From positions 1,674,001 to 1,738,000 of the forward strand of contig WIUZ02000001.1 in assembly GCA_015956445.1 (NCBI GenBank): a DNA stretch of 64,000 bases, read 5' to 3'. This DNA comes from Thelephora terrestris. Its lineage: Eukaryota; Basidiomycota; Agaricomycetes; Thelephorales; Thelephoraceae. The notes beneath the pieces are model-generated. The model had not been told where the DNA came from. It made no database searches and saw only the letters and a list, made by a program, of their open reading frames with translations. Of the stretch, positions 49,701 to 61,021 are shown piece after piece (positions within the stretch are counted from its first letter, which is position 1; each line of letters opens with the position of its first letter). The translations under genes and the position numbers were made by a program.

Positions 49701-51682
49701 TGTGCTGGGATTCCCCCCGGGTGGTCTCGCCAGCTTCGTGCGTTACCTACCCTTCGCACGTAAACTGGTCTAATTGTCACACAGAGACAACAAATCGGAC
49801 GTGCAGGACGACGGACCAGAGACTCACTCACAGTTTTTGTTCCAGAACCTATGCCAATGGACGAACATTACTTGAAGAAACCGGAAGACCTGCTGCGGGG
49901 GCCCGTTGCGGATATAATACTGGATTTGAAGAATCCGCTCATTCTCGAGGTCGGTGCCTACGGTTTTGAGGAGCACGGGCTAAGATGATTCTCGTAGGCG
50001 CATTTACAGTGCGCTGGGACAGAGATGCCCGTAACTTTGGAAGACGCACAGTATTTTGGTCCTATGATGAAGGAGGTATGCGACACCCGACTGTCGAAGG
50101 ACGCGGACGGTTGGTGCGCACGACCAGTTCTACATCGGTTTCGCAGCCCATTGAAACGTTCCACCCAGGTATCACACTCATCCAAAGTTCTTGCCATACC
50201 CCGCAAAACATGTAAACCTCCGTGGTGTCGAGGAAGAGAAATACGTTCTCATCGACATCACCGAGTTCGAACGAGGAGGCAATGCTAAACTCGTTGAAGA
50301 GATCGAGATATCGAGAGCCCTGTTCGAGGTGTATGAGGGTGGGGTGGTGCGTTTCACGCGCTACTCCGTAAGAGGAATCAAACTCACCTTGGTCTTGCTA
50401 GTTTATGCACCAAGGCCTGACGTTTATCATCCACTCCATCAGTCACGATAGTCGAGTGGTCCACCTTCGTCGTGCGGACGTGAATTGGATTACAGGTACG
50501 TGTGAATGACTACTGGCGCTCTGACGGCGCACTCAAGTCAACCCAATCCCTCACAGCACCAAGGTAAGAGCCTCCCCGACAATGGGTTTACCCACTGATC
50601 CATGGAACATTCCTAGGGACTTCACGTGAGTTGGTTCTCCAGACAACTCTGTCTCTTCTCACCGTTACCCATAGCGATGTCGATCCCATAAAAACGCACC
50701 GCATCCGTGAAGTAAAGAAGCGTGAAGGCGCTATTTCACAGGAACATGCGTTCTACGGGCGTGAGCTTTTTTGTCGTAGCAACGCAAGACATCAATTTGA
50801 CTATCTGGATAGGTATCAAGGTCCAAACTACCGTATACGGATTCTACAAGATACGGTGAGTGGGGAAGATGTTCACTTCTTGGTTTTCCTCTGACTCGCT
50901 TTATACAGAAATGGATGTATCATAGATCAAGTCGATCTCGAGTGCCTTCCGTGGGAACGGGAAACAGTCGGGTTTTGGCTTGATGTCCCTGAGTCTCTTC
51001 TTCAGCTCTTGGTCGACCAAGAGGTTAATCCGGCAGGTGCGCAATGCCGAGATAATCTCTCTAACACCGCAGCCACTCACAGGATTTATTGTTGGTTTTT
51101 CAGAGGCTATTCATTCAGCTCAGCATGCGGTGTTGAATCGCATGCAAGTGCCCGGAGAGCTCCGGACGGAATGCAAAGCCCCTGAAAAGGAGTATAAGAC
51201 CGAGAAGTCAAAACGAAAGAGGCCTGCAAGGTAATGGATGCCGCGGTGTTCCTGTGTCAATCTCACATTCACGAACGACCCAGGCTTATTTTCTACGAAC
51301 CCGCGGGGAAGGGCGGCGGTCTCGCTGCGAAATCTTTTGACAGGCTTTCGCACTTCATCGGTTCGGCTTATGACCAGGTTGTGACGTGTGAATGCGAGAA
51401 GGGTTGCGATTCATGTGCGGCCATTGCAAGGTCACTGTATATGCTCACACTCTGACGTTGGCGTTGTCAGGTATCTTGGACCCGTTCTGCCGGGGGCACA
51501 ACGTAGTCTTGTCTAAAGTGGGAGCCAAGGCAATCCTTCAGGCGTTACTGGGGCTCCCGGTTTCCCCGGAAGAGGTCCCACCGCCAGAGCATCTTCCAGG
51601 GGAACCAGTAGCCCACCATCAAACCGTCGTCGAGGCTGACGTCATTCCTACCCAAGGAACGATTGAGGTTGAGAGGGACTGA
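46714..51682 (+). CDS. HRQ1: ATP-dependent 3'-5' DNA helicase Hrq1 (RecQ4-like)
   Basis: Hrq1 unwinds DNA in crosslink repair and telomere maintenance. ATG 46714 (MVSGDASSSSNGIKRK) begins a basic N-terminus. ALNTVLAFCSSRRSMAPTFG and SVENLLKG match the fungal Hrq1 N-domain, and CPDLVKFAYIPKNDLLI follows. The helicase core has motif I STPTASGKSVIYQV, motif II AVDELHYY (DELH) and motif III SCSATIANP. Motif IV-like and V-VI follow (FVRQQIGRAGRRTRDSLT; VIVLGFPPGG earlier). The C-terminal DUF1998-type part ends with a zinc-binding set CECEKGC-DSC-FC. Its Cys codon is split by an intron, and the frame is restored as CILDPFCRGHNVVLSKVGAK. Stop is at 51680-51682 after TIEVERD. More than twenty short introns are needed. 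Motifs are complete, so activity is expected. Confidence 0.92.
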
Positions 51683-51774
51683 AACATGGTCGGTTGCAAA
51701 CGAACAAAGAATGAATTACTGTATCGTGACGAAACTCGAAAGAGTATCTATCCAAACAACAGAACTAGCATACT

Positions 51775-54700
51775 TTATCCAAGGGGATCCAAGTCCCCCC
51801 AGTCGTTGTTACTTGGTTTGTTTGCCATGCTGCCCCATGTAGGTTGTGGAGGTTTTGAAGGGGACAACACACCCATCCCTGCGTTAAAGAACGGGGGTGG
51901 CGTTTGCTGTGGCGGCGGACTCGAGAAAGCGGAGATGGGATTACTTTGGGGAAGAGATACATTGTAATTTGGAGCCATAAATGTGCTTTGTGTGTGTTGT
52001 GTGGGCTGCATCGGTTGCGAAAAGCTTCCGAATTGTATCGAAGAAGGCTGCATCGTGCCATTCGAACGGTTCGATTGCGACAGCGGCTGAGCCATGTTGG
52101 GATTATAGTTCGGCGCCGAATAATTACTGGTGCTTTTCGAAGACGAGAACGAATTGCTCGATTGGAGGGGTGACAGAGATGGGATCGCAGAGTTTAATGT
52201 GGTTAAACTCGAGGTATTGTAAGCCGAAGAGTTGAGAGAGCTGGATGGAATCGGTTTGGCACCCAACGGGTTTCGACCTGGAATCGTTGGCCGTAGTGTT
52301 GCATTAGACGAAACCACCGGAGTCGACGGCAAGGACGCTGTTTGCGTGACCGGTGGAGGGGAAATCGTCGGCGTGGACACCTGAACAAGGTCCGAAAAGA
52401 GTCAATACACCCGGGCGGACGCGAAAAAACCAGCCACGTACGGTCTCTTCGCTAGAGAAAATGCTACCCCAAACGTCATCTTCGTCCCACTCCTTCGACG
52501 ATCCATTAATCGCGGTATCCTGCTTCACCGTCGCACCGTCTCCTCGGCCCACAAGGTTCTCAAAGTTGACCCCCCCGCCGACGGTATTAGAAACCGCGCC
52601 GGAAACGGGGACGGCGGACCTATCTTCCAAGCGTTGAGAATCACGGAGGAACTGATCGTGTTCACGTTCAACCCGATCCCCGAGCTTTTTGATCACGGAC
52701 ATGAACTTGTGGAATTGTTCGACGTTCAGCACTGTGAGTCAGTTCATCAGTCTTGATCTAATATTCAGGAAAGAAGGCGACGCACGAGGGCCCATGGCCA
52801 TTTGCCATAATTGGGGCAAGACTGCCGTAGCGACCGACTCACGCTCAACCTTGAACCCCATTGCCTCTTGTACGAGCAGGGTAGCCATCTAAGTCCCAAT
52901 AGTGAATATCAGCGCAAGGGCCCCAGAGAGGCAGGCAGGCATACCATCACCGCTGGTTCCTTGGTCCGGATCTTGGACAGTAATGGAACAAGCTTCTGCG
53001 TCAGCACCGTCTGATCGAGGGTTTTCACCATGAACAGGAAGGTCGAAAGCGTTGCAACTTTGACGGTCAAAACCTTCGTTTTCGTGAAAACGAGCTAAGG
53101 CAACGAGGGTGGGAAGCTTAAGAAGGCACGTCAGAGCGAGTGAGAGCGGCGTGCTCACCGCGACCCTTGGGAAGAGGACCCCTTGTACTTCTGCATAATC
53201 GATTGATTCGCACAGGTCCGGAACCACCCTCAAAGCTTGCTCCTGAACCTATCGGTAAAAGTTAATGTTATCCTCTATGGGCCACTCAAATAGACCATTC
53301 GCAAAACTCACAACAGTGTGTTCTGATTCCAGAGCGTTGTAGATCAATGGCATCACATCTAAAATACCTCAGCATATGGATCCGACCCCAATGGCAAATA
53401 GCACGCACGTTCAAGGAAAACCGCTTTCTCCGTTTTCTCCTGCAGGATTTTCACGTTGTTCAGGAGCGTCAACATATTCTGAGGCGGGTCTTTGATGGCA
53501 AACAATGGCTTCAGGCTTGGCAGCACCGAAGCAGCAAATTGGGTAGGTGAGAGAACCCTCGAGATGGCAAAAACGTTTGGTAGAATGTAAGGAAGTAGCT
53601 GCGAGTCTTTCATCTGTGACATGAAAAGTTCAAAACGTTCCACCGAGGCAAAGAAGGAACCACCAACCTCCTCCAGGAGAGATGGTAAGATCTTCCTGAC
53701 CCTGAGTCCCTCGGAGAATCGATCTAGGACACTAGTCAAACCCTTCATGAACGAGATTTTCTCCTCTCGACTCTTAGCGGCAAAGTTGGATCTGTCAAGG
53801 AAATTGAGGGTGGATATAGGTAGCGATGAGAAGAAGGAGTGGGAAGGTAACGAAGATGAAGTGAGTCGGTTTGTTGGATTTCGCGTGATCATGGCATTCA
53901 GCATTGCTAGGAAGGCGTCAGCTTTCACCCACTATGAAATTGGAGCAGACGCTCGCACATTGCAGGTCCCTGTCCAACCCGCTTATACCGGTGAGGGGAC
54001 GTCCGGCAGCGTCCCGGAGACCACCCAAACTACCATGTGTCTTGAACGGCGGATCACCCTTGCAATGAACTGCGTAGATGAGACAACCCAAGGAATACAG
54101 ATCAGAGGCGGTGTTCAAACTCTCGTCCAAAGCATACTCTGGAGCTGCACGGTTCGATATATTTTAATTAGGCAAGTCTCTCATGACCAGCAAGAAGGAA
54201 CGTACCCATATAATCAAAAGACCTCTGGATGTATGGCATCACGCGTCCATCGAAAGTCGGGAACTCCCACCTAGTTGGTTGACCATCAGCACGCACCAAT
54301 GGGATCGTCAATCCCAACCCGCCAATCTTCCAATCTCCCTATAAGAAAGTACAAACGACTTTCAGTTCTATGACATTTAGAGTGTGAGTACGGGGGATGT
54401 GTGGACTGACAGCATTGGTGATGAGGATACTTTCCGGTGAGAGGTTGGAATGTATCAGACGTGCAGAGGTGTGGAGGAAGGAGAGCCCCTTGCACAGCTG
54501 AAGGATACCCTTTTGGATCTGAAGGATAGGTTGTGGCCGTCAACGAGAATCACATAGGCAGGCGAGAATGATCGACTACCTCGACTTCATCGAGCTCCAC
54601 GAGAGGGGACCGGTGATTCGAATTTGGGATGGATAGATATAGAGAGGACATCAGGGGTTCCGTGGCAAATATGAGTTCACTCCGCGTCTCTTCAAGAGGT

Positions 54701-55179
54701 TCGACCATCTCTGGAAGCGCAGCGTGATTAACTTGGTTCTATTGAGGCATTCAGTCCGGCGCGCGTACCCAAGATACATGGATGTCTTAGTCTCGACAAG
54801 GATGTAGCCTACATACGCCTAGCATGAATACAACGATCCAAAGGAGTCTATGCAAAGATGTGGCACGCACCTCGGACTTTAGGACCTCCAACGTCCTTTC
54901 CTTACCTGCTGGTCCCATCTTTTCCAGCTCGGAGCTCTTCTTGTCGAACGTCCATACGGAAACACGCTTGTTGGTGGTCTTGTGAGAAGCGGACTGGACC
55001 TTCCACGGCCCTACGAGGAACGCGGGGGTATTAGCGGGAGTGGGCAACGCGCCGGGATTCGACGAGGATCCTTGCGCAGGCGTTCCGGATCGACTGCCAA
55101 CGATAGAGGTTGGCCCCCCGACATTGTAGTTTTGAGAGATGTTGGATCTGGCGAAGAAAGAACTCGCGGCCGCGAACAT
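51775..55179 (-). CDS. SCY1-like pseudokinase (SCYL2 type)
   Basis: SCYL2 (CVAK104) is a clathrin-coat-associated pseudokinase acting at endosomes and the trans-Golgi. ATG 55179 (MFAAASSFFARSNISQNYNV) is followed by VGPWKVQSASHKTTNKRVSV. The kinase-like domain has IHSNLSPES where active kinases have HRDLKPEN, and WKIGGLGL where they have DFG; APEY is kept as YMAPEYALDESL. HEAT-like helices follow: FLDRSNFAAKSREEKISFMK, RKILPSLLEEV, FASVERFELFMSQM, and PPQNMLTLLNNVKILQEKTE. The C-terminal third is Ser/Pro/Asn-rich (QPMQPTQHTQST) and ends PSNNDWGDLDPLG, stop at 51775-51777. WGDLDPL resembles short clathrin-adaptor binding peptides. About fifteen introns. The missing catalytic residues agree with the family, so this is not damage. 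Confidence 0.87.
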
Positions 55180-55357
55180 ATTCGTTGTTTCGCAGCGGCT
55201 CCGTCAGAAATGATCGATGTGCGATCGGGTAAAACTCTCAAATACAATGATGGGTAAGTAATTCGAACGTAAACACCCTGCGGTCTGTGTCCGTGTGGTA
55301 AAAATACAGTAGACCTGTACACTACAAAAAAACGGGCATAACATCTCTCACGAAGCA

Positions 55358-56913
55358 TCACAGCCTAGTGCTCGGGCTCGACAAGCTAGAGCGGGGGGTC
55401 GATTGTGTGAGCTGGTGAGCAGTCAAGCCGACGGGTGCCAGTCCAAGAGAAGGCAACTGTCGAAATTCCTCCGCTATCACGGGGTCCAACCAAGGGTCGG
55501 ACGTGAGCTTTATGACCTCATCGTACTGAAACGCGGGCAGCTGTTTGATTATACTACACGGCAGTGGCTTGAAAACCACGCGGACGATATACTATGCGCA
55601 GAATGGCAAGGGTCAGAAAAGACACTCCGAGCGCCAGGATAAAGGCCGTGTTACCTTCACTTCAGCTGACCCAGCAACCCTCCAAGAAATGTGACGTTGG
55701 TTTTTCCCCAGCTGCAGCACCCAATATGAGCTGCTGACGCCCTCAGAGCTGTTATCCGTTCGCTCCAGCTCAGCTTTTGATACAATTGTCTCTTGAAGGA
55801 TATCCCCAGGACTCGCCGCTATCTTGGCCCTCCTTATAAGATGAATATGCAAAGAATCGGTCTTGGCAAGGAGCTGTGGCAGTGAGGGGAGTTTTGAACA
55901 CGAAAGTGTAAGGATAAGGGGGACAGAATCCCCAGACGTATATATCTTCGGCGATGGCAGCGTCAACTTTCCACGGATATCGCGTCAGTGGACATGAAGC
56001 ACAGAGGAGGGGCCGTGGTAGGTACCTGGGCCGACATCTGGAGTTTTTCGAGTGCCGCGCGGGCAGAATTCGAATTGTGAAGATCGATCGTTGTGGATTG
56101 GTCTTGTTCATAGCCAAGAAGGGGATGATGAATCAGGCCCAGTTGGACTTGGCTAGGTGGGGTTGAACGGGGCAGGTACATGATCGGTATCGTAATCCTG
56201 GTAATCGGTTGGCACGCGCAGCAATGAGCTCCAAGCCCTCTGGGCACGTACTAACGCAGATAGGAACACGCACCGTTCGTGCCTCCTCAAGCCTTTTCGA
56301 ATGACATCCACTCTGACAGTATAGTTGATGGTGCAATAAGTTCCTTGTTGTGACAGCGACTGCGAGGGAGGTAGAGGATCCCTCCCGTTCGCAATGTACG
56401 TCAGAAAGGAGAGCGAAAAGTCGAAGCACTCTCCAAACAACGTCGTGGACGGTTTTGAATTATAGCAGTTGGTGTTAATGACCTCAAAGAGTTTGGCGCT
56501 CTGCGACAAAATCACTTGGTCAGACGCGGCTGCGAGGCTGCCACCACGCGAAACTGAAGTCGTCAGCTTCCCCTCAAGCTATTGAGATGACCCAGCGTAT
56601 CAGCCGAGGGGCAGTATGGAGATTACAACTACAGTGGGCTCACAGTAGCTGTGACGCTCACAACGTGGCTGCATTTCTTGGCAAACCAGACCCTGCCCTC
56701 AACAGCACTCTGCAGCCCGTAGACCGGAAACCTGGTTCCCCACTGGCGGGGTCCCAAGTTAATGTCCAGGTGATCCGACTTGTAGCTATACTCGTCGACG
56801 GAAGGGTTACCACGGAGAGGGGAGATCGTGTGTCTCAGGGAAGCAAGACCCCTGGAAGTGATGTATCCGGGCAAGGGAGAGGATGAATCATAGGGGGGAA
56901 GTTCTTCTTGCAT
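55358..56913 (-). CDS. Alpha-arrestin-like protein
   Basis: Alpha-arrestins link Rsp5/Nedd4 ubiquitin ligases to membrane proteins for endocytosis. ATG 56913 starts MQEELPPYDSSSPLPGYITS, which holds LPPY, a variant of the LPxY/PPxY ligase-binding site. Then come SDHLDINLGPRQWGTRFPVY and GRVWFAKKCSHVVSVTAT, a beta-sandwich pattern of the N-domain. After an intron, GGSLAAASDQVILSQSAKLF leads to VRVDVIRKGLRRHER. The arrestin C-domain reads RITIPIMYLPRSTPPSQVQL then QLTLPSPKIYTSGDSVPLIL, matching the family's LPSP-x-Y-x-SG-x-S-P block. The end is SPSTRL with the stop at 55358-55360. Five or six introns keep frame. No transmembrane segment is seen. Target permease unknown. Confidence 0.78.
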
Positions 56914-57597
56914 CCTGGGGGAAGAGGAGAAGGGAGGTACAGAAAGACATTTCCAGAGGGAAAGTGGTTTAAATGCGATCAGATCCCATAAGAGGACCAG
57001 TCAATGACTCGAGTTTTTAGGAGGTGGTTAACCCAGACAGTTACGCGCGCCTGCAGAACCGGTTGGATGAGTAAGTAAGCGTCTGTAGGCGTCCAGGATG
57101 AGATTGGATCAGGCACGGTCGGATCTTTTCCTGGGACGTTCTTTTTTACAAGTCAGCATACAAAGCATTTGCTTTCAAAGGCCTGCTTCGGTGGCCCGTT
57201 TGCGCAACGCTGCCCAGTGGCTAAACGTCGTAGGAGAGTGAGCAAACGAACAGTTTTAGAGAAATCATTCCCACGGGCTGCTCATCGAGCGCGATCACTT
57301 CCGGTCCCGATCCGTGCAGGCCGTGGCTGTCGAGCTACAAGGGAGCGCAACTGTTAAAAAAGAGTCTGATTATGAACCCGGTACCGCTAAACTATTGAAC
57401 GTGAGATAACTATCTGGTTAGAAGAATACATAGAGAAACAAGAGGCAACAAACTCCGTAACCCGGGACAGGGGGAAACTGCTATCGCACGAAAATAGAGT
57501 GTGGGGTGGGAAGCTTCGAGAAGCAGTTAGAAGGGACGTGCAAGTAACAGTCGAGCGCTGGTGTAGGGGGTCTGCAGTCCTTAGAGTCATCACTTGT
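56914..57597. other. Spacer upstream of the arrestin gene
   Basis: This 684-bp stretch lies between the arrestin ATG and the stop of the epimerase-like gene, both on the minus strand. It presumably holds the arrestin promoter. Frames here (57169-57357 and 57499-57900) are not supported. Runs of T at 57150 and A at 57355 flank an otherwise ordinary sequence. Confidence 0.4.
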
Positions 57598-59417
57598 TCA
57601 GTGATCGAACTTCGGCCAGCTTCCTTCGTCCTTCCATTTCTGAATGAGCTCCTTGATCGCCGCCTCTGTTATACCTGGCACCTCAAATTTGAACCCTGTC
57701 ACGTCCTGAATCTTCTTGTTCGACAATCCAAATTGGTGTTTGTTCAGCAGATAAAGATCCAGATAGGGACTGAGGGGAGTGTTTGGCACAGGTGGATTCG
57801 AGCTTGTGATCATCTGTGTCCACGCTCCGACATGTTCCTCATTGATGTCTTCCACAGAGTCCTCGAGTCGGAACTGAAGCGCGGTGTTAGATTCAATTGA
57901 ATATGCGCACGCACGAAACAGCTCACCTTGGCTGCAGTTGACGTAAAGAAGTCATGATATTCGTGTGTCGTCCCCAAAACAGATGCGCTCGTCTTCAGAA
58001 GGTCATTGTACGTCAGGTCTGGATTGCCCGACTGCGTTCGGTTCAATTGGTTGGAAATGGTTTTGCTAGGAGCGCCGGTACTCACCAAGTTGAACAGCGG
58101 AGCTTTCACCGTAATGTTGTGCGGTACCATACCCTCAACCTGGCTGACATGTTTCTTGTCATTGTGCCAGTGAATCACCTCCCCGGCCAACCCATCTGCT
58201 TTCTCCCTTCCTCCAATTTCATCAATCCAAGTAGCGCATCTCCACAACGCAGCAGACACGTCGCCGTTATGTGTGACGTTGTACGGGAATTTACCCGGAG
58301 ACCATCTAGAGAAGGCGGTGGGTCAAGCCAGACGAAAAACCCTTGTACCCCGAATAGTCGACGCACAACGATTTCACGGGCTGCTTTAGATAGGCGTACA
58401 CGGCACTGATAACAAAGATTGACGATACTGCCAAGTGACAGAATGAGCGAAATTCGAGAAATGCGCCGAGGCAGAATCTTTACTCATTTCTATCTGATAT
58501 GGTCCGTAGGTTTGGGTAGTTCGCAGGATCACCAGATTGAGGCTGATCTGGCGTCGGTTACTTGATCGCTATGAGAGCGATAAACTCACTTTGGAACGGC
58601 AGCAATGGCACGCAAAGACTCATGCCACCAAGTACCATTGACACCTTCTGGTTTGATATCGTCCTTCTCCTCCGCGGGTTTCTTATCTGAGGTGTAGAAG
58701 GGGTGTTGTAACCGGACGTGTGCCTTGACATTGCGTTTTGCGGATTCAAGAGCGATGAACCGAGCGACATGAAACGTCTGTGTGATTTGGACCTGTTTCA
58801 CACCAATCCATCAACGCTTGAGAAGCAGTCAATCGCAGCTCAAATCCACACCTGTTCCGGCCTGTCCCAACGGATCTCCCCTGTCAAGTCAAAGACATAA
58901 GAATATGGCTCATGTCCTTCTGGTGGGTCAAAGGTTGTCGCGACAATAGCTAAGTATTGGGAAAATCGTGAGTCGCGTTGGCAAGATGTGTAGGTTGAGG
59001 GCGGCATACATGCGACGGTAAGATTAGCCTGCTTATACTCGATGATCGGATTCTTGACGATCTCCTTGAACTCGGCTCCGAGATAACTTGAGAGAAGGAT
59101 CAAGTTAGTAGCGCCGCACGTGCGGAAGTCGCCATTGAGTTGCTGGGGCTCACGTGGTAGGGGGGTTAATGGAGTACTTGTCGACGATCCGTAGGTTCTG
59201 TACAACGAGACACGGCGTCAGCAAATGCACGTAGGTGTGATTGATGTCGAATCGCTGACATTGACGAGGGGTTCGCCCTGCAGCGGAACCAGATGGGCGA
59301 CGAGAGCCCTACTGAGGGTGTTCAAGCCACCTGAGAAGAATGTGAGACACTGAATCGAATCGGTTGAACGCGGGGATTGGGCACACCGAAGACGATAACG
59401 TTTGGCTTTTGTGACAT
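57598..59417 (-). CDS. NAD-dependent epimerase/dehydratase-like protein
   Basis: This Rossmann-fold short-chain-type protein belongs to a fungal family of unknown substrate. ATG 59417 (MSQKPNVIVFG) joins across an intron to GLNTLSRALVAHLVPLQGEP, forming the nucleotide-binding N-terminus (VFGGLNTLSR in place of the usual GATGxxG). NLRIVDKYSINPPTTYLGAE, then EYKQANLTV, DPPEGHEPYSYVFDLTGEIR, and RNVKAHVRLQHPFYTS follow. A WWHESLRAIAAVPK block with HESLRA precedes LVILRTTQTYGPYQ, where YGP matches the family's VYGP. HNGDVSAALWRCATWIDEIG comes next, then DINEEHVGAWTQMI and PNTPLSPYLD. It ends GSWPKFDH at the stop 57598-57600. Nine or so short introns. The fold is clear, but the reaction is not known. 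Confidence 0.82.
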
Positions 59418-59619
59418 TAAAGAGAAAGCAAGGAGAAACGATTAGGAAATAGAAGAAGAAAACAGAGAGGAAATATCTCGCAGAGGGATTGAGAGTGAGA
59501 AACTCAGAAAAGGATGTGCAATGGTCAGCGATGGTCGTCTCAAAAAGGAAGGTGCATTTTGATCCCGCCGCTAACTGTAACCGGATGAAAAATATTTCTA
59601 TAACACCCCGACACATCCT

Positions 59620-60821
59620 TCAAAGTTTCTCTAGATATTTGTACACGCTCGAAAAGTCCCGGTTGATGAGCTCAGGATTCGCCTTCAGCATCTCCGCGTA
59701 CACCTCTTCCGCCTTTTCGCCTAATGGTAACGGCACCTTCAGCATCTTGCCGCTTCCAGTTGCCAGTCCCATGTCCTTGACGCCGTTTAAATCGAGAAAG
59801 GAAGAAGGTCGGGAAAAATCACATACCTTGAGCATCAACGAAGCAGCGAACCCCCCTTCGTACCTCCTCTGCGCAGGGGGGCCAGCCTGACCCTCTGGCA
59901 CTTCAAGAGCACCTTTAACCGGGTTGTTGACCTCACTAGCCCAACACTTCCCAGTGGAACTGTTAATCACGCTCGCAAGGACTTTAGGGTGAAGGCCGAG
60001 CCTCTGACCAAGAAGCATCGCTTCCGCAACTACCACTTGTTGGACACCCAAAACCATGTTGTTGCAAATCTTCGCAGCAAGCCCCGAGCCAGACGGCCCA
60101 CAGTGGATCACCCGCTTTCCCATCAAATCAAGAAACGGGACTGCGAGCTCAAAGGACCGCTCTGGACCTCCGACGAGGAAACTTAATGTTCCAGCCTTGG
60201 CACCAGATACACCTACGTTGGTTCAGCAACAAACCTACGGAATTGATGAATGGGGTATGATGCGCACCTCCTGAGACGGGAGCGTCCACGATATTTACCT
60301 GTAGCTGACCCATTGTTTGCGCAAGTTCCTGTGACGTACTGACGTGGCACGTTGTTGAGTCGATGCATAATGTCTTCTGTGCTTCCTCCGCTGGCAATTC
60401 CTTGAGGGTATGGATAATGCCCTCCGAAAACCCCTCGTACACGGAGACGACGTGGGGGGATGATGGCAACATTGTAATAATCGTCTCAGCTGACAATACC
60501 GCTCTAGAACATCGAGATAGTCCTATCAGCCAAGTCATGCAGCATACGGCCACGATGAACGCACTCTCGAGGGGTCTTCACGAAACTTGCACTCCTTCCG
60601 TTCGTCTCCTCAACAAACCGCATGGCTACCTCTTGTCTAGCGTCGCATACTATCAGCTCCCCGCTACTGTTTTGCGCAAACTTCTTCTTCCAAAGGTTGG
60701 TAGCCATCTCGTACCCCATCCTTCCTAACCCGATGAACGCGACGTTATTGGATCGGTTGGCCGGGATGACCCCGGAAGTAGCTCGACGAGTCAACGCATG
60801 TAGCCTCACCGTCGCGCGCAT
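59620..60821 (-). CDS. 3-hydroxyisobutyrate dehydrogenase, mitochondrial
   Basis: This enzyme oxidises 3-hydroxyisobutyrate to methylmalonate semialdehyde with NAD in valine breakdown. ATG 60821 (MRATVRLHALTRRATSGVIP) is an Arg-rich mitochondrial presequence. The NAD-binding signature is VAFIGLGRMGYEMATNLWKK. The substrate loop VDAPVSGG is followed by GAKAGTLSFLVGG. SGLAAKICNNMVLGVQ has the conserved catalytic Lys. SINSSTGKCW-like sequence follows (VINSSTGKCWASEVNNPV), then RYEGGFAASLMLKD, typical of the HIBADH C-domain. The end is SSVYKYLEKL with the stop at 59620-59622. About five introns. The start is favoured because it gives a good presequence and is directly followed by the Rossmann strand. 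It is divergent from the b561 gene 200 bp away. Confidence 0.93.
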
Positions 60822-61021
60822 GTTGCCGTTTGGATAGTTGATGGAAGAGCCAGGTGCCGCAAACTCCGAGCACACCCTGGCAGGTGAAGATGCGGGGAAG
60901 ATACCCGGCCACGTGACCACGGACGATCAAATAGACTTTATTCCCGCGTGATCACTGTTTCAATTTGAATCAATCCGTCTCCGTCCATCAGCTGTACCTT
61001 GTTTGCTGACCATCATTGGGT

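Noticed and set aside
57169-57357. Basic 62-codon frame upstream of the arrestin gene
   Set aside because: No domain, Arg-rich composition from GC-rich sequence, and it starts in a probable promoter.
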